NCBI GenBank assembly: GCA_040398425.1
Contig: JBBATZ010000013.1
Coordinates: forward strand, 9,459-73,458
From: UBA7672 sp040398425
GTDB taxonomy: Bacteria; Pseudomonadota; Alphaproteobacteria; Caulobacterales; Hyphomonadaceae
Direction: 5' to 3'
DNA length: 64,000 bases
The notes under the pieces are model-generated. The model had not been told where the DNA came from and made no database searches. It was given only the letters and a program-made list of their open reading frames with translations. The first letter of the stretch is position 1, and each line of letters opens with the position of its first letter. Shown here piece after piece: positions 57,675 to 64,000 of the stretch. Position numbers and translations under genes: made by a program.

Positions 57675-58913
57675 ATGAAATTTCGTCTCGCCGTCGCCGT
57701 GTGCGCCGCAGCTGTCGCTGCTGCCGCCGGACTGGTCGCCATCGCCCAGCCGCCAGCCGAGACGCGGGATGGCAACCGTTCGGGCTACAAGCCTGCTGTC
57801 CCGAACCAGACGCGCGCGCCGGCCCTGACCACCGACACCAAGTATGAGGTGAAGGAAGTGGTGAAGGCGGGCAGTATCGAGAATCCGTGGGCGGTCGAGT
57901 TCCTGCCGGCCGGGAAGTTCCTCATCACAGAGCGCACCAAGGGTCAGTTCCGCGTCGTCGACAAGGACGGGAAAGTGTCCGAGCCGATCAAGAACGGCGT
58001 GCCGGCGGTGATGACACTCGGGCAGGGCGGGCTGCTCGATGTGGCGCTCGACCCGGACTTCGCGAAGAACCAGATGATCTACTGGAGCTATGCCGAGCCT
58101 GCGGGTGATGGCACCAACAACACGGCGGTGGCCAAGGGCAAGCTGGTCGATGGCGCGACGCCGAAGATCGAAAATGTGCAGGTGATCTATCACCAGCGCC
58201 CGACGCTGAAATCGAACCTGCACTTTGGATCGCGCCTGGTGTTCGCGAAGGACGGCACACTGTTCGTCACGCAGGGCGAGCGCTCGATCATTCCGGGCCG
58301 CATGCAGGCGCAGGACCTGAAGAGCGGGCTCGGCAAGATCGTGCGGATCAACAAGGATGGCACGATCCCGAAGGACAATCCGTTTGTCGGCGACAAGAAC
58401 GGCGCGCTGCCAGAGATCTGGTCGTACGGCCACCGCAACTCGCAGGGCGCGTTCCTGCATCCGGCGACGGGCGAGCTGTGGGAGCTTGAGCACGGTCCGC
58501 AGGGCGGCGACGAGATCAACATAGCGCGCAAGGGCAAGGACTATGGCTGGCCGACCATCACCTACGGCGTCGAGTATGGCGGCGCGCACACCAAGATCGG
58601 AGAAGGCGCGGTCAAGGCCGGGATTGAGCAGCCAATCTACTACTGGGATCCGGTGATCGCGCCGGGCGGGCTCGCCTACTATAACGCCGACGCCTTCCCG
58701 AAATGGAAAGGCTCGGTGTTCGCGGCGGGTCTCAACTCGAACTATGTCGCGCGGCTGACGATGGAGGGCGAGAAAGTGAAAGGCGAAGAGCGCTTCACCT
58801 TCTCCGACCAGAAGGAACGCTACCGCGATATTGGCGTCGGGCCGGACGGCGCAATCTACCTGCTGACGGATGGACCCGGCGCGCGTCTGCTGAAGGTCGT
58901 GCCGAAGGGCTGA
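57675..58913 (+). CDS. PQQ-dependent soluble aldose sugar dehydrogenase
   Basis: A 412-residue exported protein with signal MKFRLAVAVCAAAVAAAAGL, so it acts in the periplasm. It is a six-bladed propeller of the GSDH/YliI family: ENPWAVEFLPAGKFLITERT, TLGQGGLLDVALDPDFAKNQ, NLHFGSRLVFAKDGTLFVTQ (catalytic His), ALPEIWSYGHRNSQGAFLHP and LWELEHGPQGGDEINIARKG. Family members oxidise aldoses using PQQ and Ca. No PQQ synthesis gene is in this window. An ATG two codons upstream (57669) is an alternative. Confidence 0.9.
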   Translation: MKFRLAVAVCAAAVAAAAGLVAIAQPPAETRDGNRSGYKPAVPNQTRAPALTTDTKYEVKEVVKAGSIENPWAVEFLPAGKFLITERTKGQFRVVDKDGKVSEPIKNGVPAVMTLGQGGLLDVALDPDFAKNQMIYWSYAEPAGDGTNNTAVAKGKLVDGATPKIENVQVIYHQRPTLKSNLHFGSRLVFAKDGTLFVTQGERSIIPGRMQAQDLKSGLGKIVRINKDGTIPKDNPFVGDKNGALPEIWSYGHRNSQGAFLHPATGELWELEHGPQGGDEINIARKGKDYGWPTITYGVEYGGAHTKIGEGAVKAGIEQPIYYWDPVIAPGGLAYYNADAFPKWKGSVFAAGLNSNYVARLTMEGEKVKGEERFTFSDQKERYRDIGVGPDGAIYLLTDGPGARLLKVVPKG

Positions 58914-58941
58914 GTGCAGAGGTATAGGTGCGTTCGCTGAC

Positions 58942-59676
58942 TTACGGGTGTTCGCGGCCTCCCGGGGCAGAGCTCATCCGGAGCCAGAATCGTGTGCCTG
59001 TGCCCGAAGACTCGAAGCCGGACTGGGCGCCGATCTGTGAGGTCAAAGCGCGGATGAGGCGAAAGCCGATCCCCCTGGATGTGCCGGGATCGAGAAGGTG
59101 TGGCAGACCCGTGCCATCGTCGGTGATGTCCATTTCCAGTTGACCGTCTGGCGCGGAACGACACCTGACGAGCAGATTTCCTGTCTCTCCCTTCACGTGC
59201 GAGTACTTGATTGCGTTGGTGATCACCTCGGAGGCGATCTGCGTCAGTGGCAGGATCTCATCGCTCCGCACAAGACAGCCGGGCTGCAGGTCCTCGGTCA
59301 GATCGATTGAGTCCGAGAGCCCCGACATGAAGGGCGCACAAACGTGGTGAATGTACTCACCAAGGTCAACGAACTCGCCTCGCTTCCGCGTCGCGAGCGA
59401 TCGATGCAGGCGAGAGACAGCGTCGATCTGGGCTCTGATGCCTTCGAAAGCCAGTTTCATGGAATCGCGTGTCGGGGCATCGGGTCCCCGAGCGAGGTTC
59501 TTCTCCTTCAGGCGGACGTAACCGCTCAGTATAGCGAGATGGTTCGCAATCCGGTGGTCGGCTTCCAGTACAAGATCGCAGACATTGCAGGAGCGCAGGC
59601 GTGCGTCAGCCTGCAATGAGAGTTTTTCCGGAAGCCTGATCTGCAGGGCGGTGATCTCGACCGGTGCTGCGTCCAT
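58942..59676 (-). CDS. HWE/HisKA_2-type histidine kinase
   Basis: A 244-residue soluble sensor-kinase core. The phospho-acceptor His lies in LVLEADHRIANHLAILSGYV (H-R-x-x-N). The ATPase domain has PLTQIASEVITNAIKYSHVK (N box), MDITDDGTGLPHLLDPGTSR and GIGFRLIRALTSQIGAQSGF. No sensor or receiver domain is present, so input should come from a partner. The start at 59676 is the only ATG before the fold. A long open frame continues to 60021 but looks non-coding. It is divergent from two Crp/Fnr regulators, with a TTGA-N6-TCAA site between. Confidence 0.83.
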   Translation of the reverse strand: MDAAPVEITALQIRLPEKLSLQADARLRSCNVCDLVLEADHRIANHLAILSGYVRLKEKNLARGPDAPTRDSMKLAFEGIRAQIDAVSRLHRSLATRKRGEFVDLGEYIHHVCAPFMSGLSDSIDLTEDLQPGCLVRSDEILPLTQIASEVITNAIKYSHVKGETGNLLVRCRSAPDGQLEMDITDDGTGLPHLLDPGTSRGIGFRLIRALTSQIGAQSGFESSGTGTRFWLRMSSAPGGREHP

Positions 59677-59848
59677 GTCAGTCCCCACGTTTCCAGACTC
59701 TGGCGAAACCTTCTTCGTTGCTAGGTTCACCGCGGGCGCGAGTCGGTACGCTGAGCGACAGTCGATCGGCCTGGAGTGTGCGACGCAGGACACGGAGGCA
59801 GCCGTGCTGTGTCTTTTGGCTGCGCGTTGACTGACGTTTCCGCACGCC

Positions 59849-59862
59849 TTGAGCTGAATCAA
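59849..59862. promoter_or_regulatory. Crp/Fnr-type box TTGA-N6-TCAA
   Basis: TTGAGCTGAATCAA is an exact match to the TTGA-N6-TCAA half-site pattern of FNR/FixK-family operators. It lies in the 354-base gap between the divergent kinase and regulator genes, about 170-180 bases from each start. A hairpin GCCCAAAAACA/TGTTTTTGCTGGGC follows at 59869-59898. Auto-control by the neighbouring Crp/Fnr proteins is likely but unproven. Confidence 0.55.
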
Positions 59863-60030
59863 TCGTTCGCCCAAAAACAAAGTGTGTTTTTGCTGGGCAA
59901 TCGGCGAAACCGCCCCCACCTTATGTGTGGCGTCGAACATAACGGCCGTGTAGGTTGCACTGATCGGGCGTTCGGTTTCGCTGGCGCCCGACCGAGAGAG
60001 AGTTGAGCTCCCGCGCAGCAAGGAGCTTCA

Positions 60031-60789
60031 TTGGCCGCCCCCATCCAGAGCGCTATCAGGAACAGAATTCTCGGCGCTTTGCCCGCAGTGGAATTCGCGC
60101 TCGTTGTCGCGAACCTCACGTCCGTTGATCTCGAACTGGGACAAACGCTTCATCGCGCAGGTGAGGAGATCGCGTATGTCTATTTCCCCGAAATCGGCTT
60201 CATCTCGGTTATGGCAGTGCTTTCAGAGGGCGCGCCACTGGAAATCGGTCTGATCGGCGGGGAGGGCGTGGCCGGCGTCTCTGTCATCCTCGGCGCGAAA
60301 ACGTCCTACAACGAGGCGATGTGCCAGACCGGCGGCGCCGCCCACCGCATGACCGTTCCCGCGTTCCTCGACGCAGCCGAACGCGCGCCCCGACTCCGCG
60401 ATCTCCTGCTCAAGTACGTCCATGTCTTCGAGATCCAGGTTGCCCAGACCGCCGCCTGCAATGCGCATCACGAGGTGAGCCAGCGACTGGCGAGGTGGCT
60501 CCTCGCCGCACATGACCGCAGCGGAGTTCCCGAACTCTCCCTCACACAGGACCTGATCGCAGTCATGCTGGGCGTACGGCGGTCTACCGTCAGTGTGGCT
60601 GCCGGAGCGCTCCAGAGAGCTGGCCTGATTCAGTATCAGCATGGGCGTATCACGATTGAGGATCGGCCCGGCCTCGAGGCTGCCGCTTGCGAGTGCTATC
60701 GCGCGGTGGTGGGCGAATACCGCAAACTGCTCGGGATTGATCCAGCTGTTGTCGCGGCGGGCAACCAGGCGCCTGCGATCGGGCTATGA
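60031..60789 (+). CDS. Crp/Fnr-family transcriptional regulator 1
   Basis: A 252-residue protein with a cyclic-nucleotide-binding-like beta-roll (YFPEIGFISVMAVLSEGAPL, IGLIGGEGVAGVSVILGAKT) and a C-terminal HTH_Crp_2 domain (LSLTQDLIAVMLGVRRSTVS, VAAGALQRAGLIQYQHGRIT). There is no N-terminal Cys cluster, so it is not an Fe-S FNR. The start is TTG with AAGGAG six bases upstream. It is followed 31 bases later by a second regulator of the same type. The TTGA-N6-TCAA site lies upstream. Confidence 0.88.
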   Translation: MAAPIQSAIRNRILGALPAVEFALVVANLTSVDLELGQTLHRAGEEIAYVYFPEIGFISVMAVLSEGAPLEIGLIGGEGVAGVSVILGAKTSYNEAMCQTGGAAHRMTVPAFLDAAERAPRLRDLLLKYVHVFEIQVAQTAACNAHHEVSQRLARWLLAAHDRSGVPELSLTQDLIAVMLGVRRSTVSVAAGALQRAGLIQYQHGRITIEDRPGLEAAACECYRAVVGEYRKLLGIDPAVVAAGNQAPAIGL

Positions 60790-60803
60790 TTGTACGTGGT
60801 CAA
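60790..60803. promoter_or_regulatory. Imperfect Crp/Fnr-type box
   Basis: TTGTACGTGGTCAA differs by one base from the TTGA-N6-TCAA pattern. It begins right after the stop of the first regulator, 17 bases before the ATG of the second. At this place it would block rather than activate. It is weak evidence of cross-control. Confidence 0.3.
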
Positions 60804-60820
60804 CGCTATCTGTGAAACAC

Positions 60821-61534
60821 ATGACATCCCCCGACGCCGACACATTGCCAGTCAATAGACTCCTCGCCCTGCTCGCAGCGCGCGACTATGAAGCCCTTCG
60901 ACCCCACCTGCATCGTCAGCCTCTCGAATACAGGGAGTCCCTCTACGCAGCGGGCGAGAGGATCGAGTTTGTCTTCTTCATCGAGACAGGCGTTGGCTCA
61001 CTCGTGAACACCATGAAGAATGGGCAAGCAGCCGAGGTCGGCACTATCGGCAACGAGGGTGTTGTGGGGCTCCCGCTGGTGTTTGGGGACGATCGGGCGC
61101 CGACCAGCGTATACATCCAGGTTCCCGGCGAGGGCCTCAGGATCAAGGCGTCTCTCTTCAAGCGAGCGCTTGCGCGCAGCCCGACAATGCAGGTCGTGAT
61201 GCTGCGTTATGCCCACGCTCTCTTCAATCAAGTGGCCCAATCGGCAGCGTGCAATCATTTCCATTCGCTGGAGCAGCGCTGTTGCCGTTGGCTGCTGATG
61301 ACGCGGGACCGCATGGATTCGGACAAGTTCTTGCTGACGCAGGAATTCCTCGCGATGATGCTGGGCGTTCAACGCCCGGGCGTCTCGATTGCCGCGGGCG
61401 GTCTGCAGCGCGCGGGACTCATCACGTACAAGCGAGGCGCTGTCGCGATCCTCGACATTGACGGTTTGATGAAGCGCTCCTGCGAATGCTACGCGGTTTC
61501 GAAGAAGGAGTTTGATCGCCTTCTGGGTGGTTGA
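60821..61534 (+). CDS. Crp/Fnr-family transcriptional regulator 2
   Basis: A 237-residue paralogue of the preceding gene. FVFFIETGVGSLVNTMKNGQ and VGTIGNEGVVGLPLVFGDDR form the beta-roll, and LLTQEFLAMMLGVQRPGVSI with AAGGLQRAGLITYKRGAVAI the HTH. The two share the H-x-x-x-Q-R-x-x-R/C-W-L-L region between domains. It likewise lacks an N-terminal Cys cluster. ATG 60821 is used; a GTG three codons upstream is possible. The effector is unknown, and oxygen, NO or redox signals are common in this family. Confidence 0.87.
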   Translation: MTSPDADTLPVNRLLALLAARDYEALRPHLHRQPLEYRESLYAAGERIEFVFFIETGVGSLVNTMKNGQAAEVGTIGNEGVVGLPLVFGDDRAPTSVYIQVPGEGLRIKASLFKRALARSPTMQVVMLRYAHALFNQVAQSAACNHFHSLEQRCCRWLLMTRDRMDSDKFLLTQEFLAMMLGVQRPGVSIAAGGLQRAGLITYKRGAVAILDIDGLMKRSCECYAVSKKEFDRLLGG

Positions 61535-61664
61535 GGTCGCCGTCGTACCGTACCAGGCGCCCGAAGGTTTGTACGTCTCTCCCATTCACTCGCAGCCGTC
61601 CGCCCATCCTCGCACTCGGGAGCGGGCCGCAGGTCGGATTTTGTCTTGTCTGCCGCGAAGCGAC

Positions 61665-62093
61665 CTATTGGTGGCTTAGCGACCAGACGTACGCTGCGAC
61701 AGCCTTCAGATCATCGCCGGAGAGATTGGCGCCGCCGAGCGCGGGCATCGGGCTGCGGAACTGTTTGGGCGCGTCGACGCCTTCGCTGATGATGGTCGCG
61801 ATCGCCGCGACGCTACCATCGCCACTGAGCCAGGTTGCGTCTGTGAGATCGGGACCGACTGACGTGCCCTTGGCGTCTTCGCCATGGCAGACGAGACAGG
61901 AGGAGCTGTGAAACACCTCGTCACCTGAAGCGAGCAATTGCGGGCTGGGAGCCGCGGAGGACGTCGTCGCTGCTGGCGTCACGGGCGCTGTGGCTGTCGC
62001 TGGTCCGGATATGGCGCAGCCAGCTGTGGTGAACGCAAGTGCGATGGCCGCCAGTCTGGCAGGGTGTCCTGCAAAATGGCCGTGCTTGGCCAT
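61665..62093 (-). CDS. Small c-type cytochrome lipoprotein
   Basis: A 142-residue exported protein. Its signal ends in a lipobox (ALAFTTAGC), and a Thr/Ala/Pro linker follows. The heme site is VFHSSSCLVCHGEDAKGTS (C-x-x-C-H), and the distal Met is likely in RSPMPALGGANLSGDDLKAV. It is a class I cytochrome c of about 85 folded residues, an electron carrier tethered to the membrane. The ATG at 62093 follows AGGAG at good spacing; an ATG at 62099 is too close. Its donor is unknown, and the PQQ dehydrogenase at 57.7 kb is one possible partner. Confidence 0.86.
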   Translation of the reverse strand: MAKHGHFAGHPARLAAIALAFTTAGCAISGPATATAPVTPAATTSSAAPSPQLLASGDEVFHSSSCLVCHGEDAKGTSVGPDLTDATWLSGDGSVAAIATIISEGVDAPKQFRSPMPALGGANLSGDDLKAVAAYVWSLSHQ

Positions 62094-62179
62094 AGGCATC
62101 TCTCCTGATTCCTGTTGCGCGAGGTTTCAGCGAGGGAACAACAGGATCGGCCAAATCACCAGTGTGTTTTCCCGGGCCT

Positions 62180-62992
62180 CTATTCAGCCAGGAACGCCAG
62201 GATGTCGGTGTTGACGGCATCCTTGTGGGTGAAGAACAGGCCGTGCGGCGCGCCGGGATATTCCTTCAGCACCGCGCCCGGAATCAGGCGCGCGGATTCG
62301 TGTGCGCTGATGGCGACGGGGACGATCGCGTCGGCATCGCCGTGAAGAATGAGCGTCGGCACATCGAACTTCTTCAGGTCTTCGCGGAAGTCAGTCGTGC
62401 CGAAAGCCGTGACGCAATCGACCGTGCCCTTGGGCGAAGCCTTGAGCGCATGCATCAGGGTCCAATCCAGAATGCCCTGGGACACGCCGGTCGCCGGCAG
62501 TCCGTAGAAGCCCTTGCTGAAGTCGGCGAAGAATTGCGGGCGGTCGGCCTTGATGCCGGCGATCATGCCGTCGAACACAGACATCGGCGCGCCAGCGGGA
62601 TGCTCCTCGGTCTGGAGCAGGAAGGGCGGCACAGCGCCCAACAGGACAGCGCGCGAGATGCGCTCGGTTCCATACGTGCCGATAAAGCGGGCGACTTCGC
62701 CGCCGCCCATGGAAAACCCGATCAACGTGACGTCGGTAAGCTCGAGTTCTTCGATCAGGTCGGCAAGATCGTTGGCGAATGTGTCGTAGTCATACCCCTC
62801 CCAGGGTTGGTCCGACTGGCCGAAACCCCGCCGGTCATAGGCGATGCAGCGGAAGCCCGCCTCGACCAGGGCGCCGATCTGGTACTCCCACATGTCGCCG
62901 TTCAGCGGCCAGCCATGGATCAGGACGACGGGCGGACCTTCGCCAAGGTCGCGGAAGAAGATTTCTGTTCCATCCCGGGTTTCCAAGAACAT
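62180..62992 (-). CDS. Alpha/beta hydrolase, non-heme haloperoxidase type
   Basis: A 270-residue hydrolase. The oxyanion stretch is PPVVLIHGWPLNGDMWEYQI, the nucleophile is LIGFSMGGGEVARFIGTYG (G-x-S-x-G), the acid is LILHGDADAIVPVAISAHES, and the His is YPGAPHGLFFTHKD. It matches the cofactor-free haloperoxidase/esterase group. The reaction may be perhydrolysis or simple ester cleavage. The ATG at 62992 is preceded by GAGGTGAAGCTC, and the open frame to 63166 is probably not used. Confidence 0.88.
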   Translation of the reverse strand: MFLETRDGTEIFFRDLGEGPPVVLIHGWPLNGDMWEYQIGALVEAGFRCIAYDRRGFGQSDQPWEGYDYDTFANDLADLIEELELTDVTLIGFSMGGGEVARFIGTYGTERISRAVLLGAVPPFLLQTEEHPAGAPMSVFDGMIAGIKADRPQFFADFSKGFYGLPATGVSQGILDWTLMHALKASPKGTVDCVTAFGTTDFREDLKKFDVPTLILHGDADAIVPVAISAHESARLIPGAVLKEYPGAPHGLFFTHKDAVNTDILAFLAE

Positions 62993-63137
62993 GAGCTTCA
63001 CCTCGAATGTGTGCGACGGGGGGCGGCGGTGCAGTGCTAGGCCGGAAGCGTGCCGGTTCATTGTATCTGGTTCGTGACCGTCAAAAAGCCAATGCCGAGG
63101 TTTCAAGGTCGCGACGGTGCGCTTGCCGTGCTGCGGC

Positions 63138-63162
63138 GATTGCCGGGCAAGGCCCGGCGATC
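63138..63162. repeat. REP-like palindrome
   Basis: GATTGCCGGGCAAGGCCCGG begins a near-perfect palindrome. The same GCGATTGCCGGGCA core is in one arm of the inverted repeat at 41503-41597, so the two are related. It lies between two minus-strand genes. Confidence 0.5.
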
Positions 63163-63167
63163 CCAAG

Positions 63168-63863
63168 TCAGCCGATCTCGTCCAGCCACGCAGGAAGGCC
63201 GCTCAACGTTTCGACTTCGCGATAGCGCGGATGGCCGACGGGCTTCTCGGCGCGCTCATGCTCCCACACCAGCGGGTAGGGCACGAGGGCGGCGTAGCCC
63301 CCGGCGGCGAGCATCGGCAGGATGTCGGACTTCACCGAATTGCCCGTCATCAGCGATGTCTCGGCGCGTCCGCCATGGCGGGCAAAGGCACGCGTGTAGA
63401 TCTCCGGCGTCTTCTCGGAGACGATCTCCACGCCAGAGAAATGCGAGCCGAGGCCAGAGGCAGCCAGCTTGCTTTCCTGGTGGAAGAGATCGCCCTTGGT
63501 AATGAGAATGAGGCTGCCGCGTTCCTTCAGCACCTTCAGCGCATCCTCAACGCCTGGCAGCGGCTCAATCGGGTGGGTCATCATCTCCCGGCCGGCTTCC
63601 AGCAACTCTTGAATGACCTTGGTCGAAACCTTGCCGTTGCTGATTTCGAGCGCGGTCTGCAGCATCGATAGCGTGAAGCCTTTTGCGCCGTAGCCATATG
63701 CCTTCATGTTCTCGCGCTCGATGCCGGCGAGGCGTGCCTCCAGCGCATCCTCGTCGCCGAACTCGGCGAGTAACTCATTGAATCGCTTGTGAGTCAGCCG
63801 GAACACCGTCTCGGTGTGCCAGAGCGTGTCGTCTGCATCGACGCCGATGATGGAAAGAGACAT
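63168..63863 (-). CDS. HAD-superfamily hydrolase
   Basis: A 231-residue phosphohydrolase. Motif I is IIGVDADDTLWHTETVFRLT (D-x-D), motif II is the Thr in SLILITKGDLFHQESKLAAS, motif III is the Lys in VEIVSEKTPEIYTRAFARHG, and motif IV is the Asp in MTGNSVKSDILPMLAAGGYA, in which D-x-x-P replaces the usual DD/GDxxxD form. The cap (KRFNELLAEFGDEDALEARL) is helical, subclass I. It may act on a small sugar or nucleotide phosphate; the exact substrate is unknown. The ATG at 63863 is the last start before the right edge, where 137 bases hold nothing further. Confidence 0.87.
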   Translation of the reverse strand: MSLSIIGVDADDTLWHTETVFRLTHKRFNELLAEFGDEDALEARLAGIERENMKAYGYGAKGFTLSMLQTALEISNGKVSTKVIQELLEAGREMMTHPIEPLPGVEDALKVLKERGSLILITKGDLFHQESKLAASGLGSHFSGVEIVSEKTPEIYTRAFARHGGRAETSLMTGNSVKSDILPMLAAGGYAALVPYPLVWEHERAEKPVGHPRYREVETLSGLPAWLDEIG

Positions 63864-64000
63864 GGCGGGCTCTTAGCGAAACACGCCGCGCGTCGCAAGA
63901 AACCGTACAAGAGGCGCGGACGAATTCCCAAGCAGGGCATTCCGACCGCTAGAGCGGCATGCCTGAAATAGGAATCGAAAGGGGATTCCCGAAGGTCGCG

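Noticed and set aside
58942..60021. Full 359-codon reading of the kinase frame
   Set aside because: The first 115 codons are unlike any sensor domain and cover the regulatory gap that holds the Crp/Fnr-type box; the only ATG with a following fold is at 59676.
1..64000. CRISPR arrays, tRNA or rRNA genes
   Set aside because: No regularly spaced identical repeats are seen, and GGTTCRAATCC-type strings do not occur in a cloverleaf setting.

Overview
This window is GC-rich chromosomal DNA from an alphaproteobacterium. The presence of a GapR (DUF2312) nucleoid protein, the ffh / chorismate mutase / rpsP / rimM cluster, head-to-head xerC and priA, the PriA zinc-motif variant and many outer-membrane-type lipoproteins suggest Caulobacterales or a Hyphomonadaceae-like lineage. 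That placement is inference from gene content, not from a search. Genes are tightly packed on both strands, with several 4-bp ATGA overlaps and frequent GTG/TTG starts. I found no tRNA, rRNA, CRISPR array, prophage or intact insertion sequence.

Layout. 0-9.1 kb: a truncated S9 peptidase, an MFS transporter, an MltB-type lytic transglycosylase, the zinc-free L36 form, a TPR lipoprotein, gapR, an acyl-CoA thioesterase and a legumain-like C13 peptidase. 9.1-9.8 kb: a repeat-rich gap holding copy A of a dispersed repeat. 9.8-15 kb: purK-purE, a diguanylate cyclase, a DUF1194 VWA protein, an Asp/Glu racemase and a transglutaminase. 15.1-18.5 kb: ffh, chorismate mutase, rpsP, a GNAT gene and rimM, but no trmD-rplS after it. 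18.4-21 kb: two membrane-glycan glycosyltransferases. 21-31 kb: a CYP153-like alkane hydroxylase, a TIR/protease-like membrane protein next to a PIG-L lipoprotein, an amidase, a VOC protein, fhs and an acyl-CoA dehydrogenase. 31-38.9 kb: a DUF2306-like membrane protein, an apparently degenerate GGDEF/EAL-like protein, galE with a GT4 glycosyltransferase, a GST-fold protein with a charged tail, and a rhomboid protease. 39-45.8 kb: an Hsp20 gene behind a ROSE-like RNA thermometer, an exported methyltransferase, a frameshifted gene with copy C of the repeat, a DMT transporter, a second amidase and two small lipoproteins. 45.8-53.3 kb: xerC/priA, a VOC protein, a methyltransferase, an enoyl-CoA hydratase and pyruvate kinase. 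53.3-54.1 kb: a second repeat-rich gap with copy B. 54.1-64 kb: two related beta-lactamase-fold hydrolases, DUF454, a PQQ sugar dehydrogenase, an HWE-type kinase divergent from two tandem Crp/Fnr regulators with a TTGA-N6-TCAA site between them, a c-type cytochrome lipoprotein, a haloperoxidase-type hydrolase and a HAD hydrolase.

Working together: the window mixes housekeeping (protein export, ribosome maturation, purines, one-carbon metabolism, glycolysis, replication restart and dimer resolution) with oxidation of aliphatic substrates (CYP153, acyl-CoA dehydrogenase, enoyl-CoA hydratase, thioesterase) and envelope remodelling. The points most worth a second look are the ROSE-like thermometer, the three-copy repeat family with decaying small ORFs, the TIR-membrane-protease-like protein, and the kinase/Crp/Fnr module with its predicted operator.
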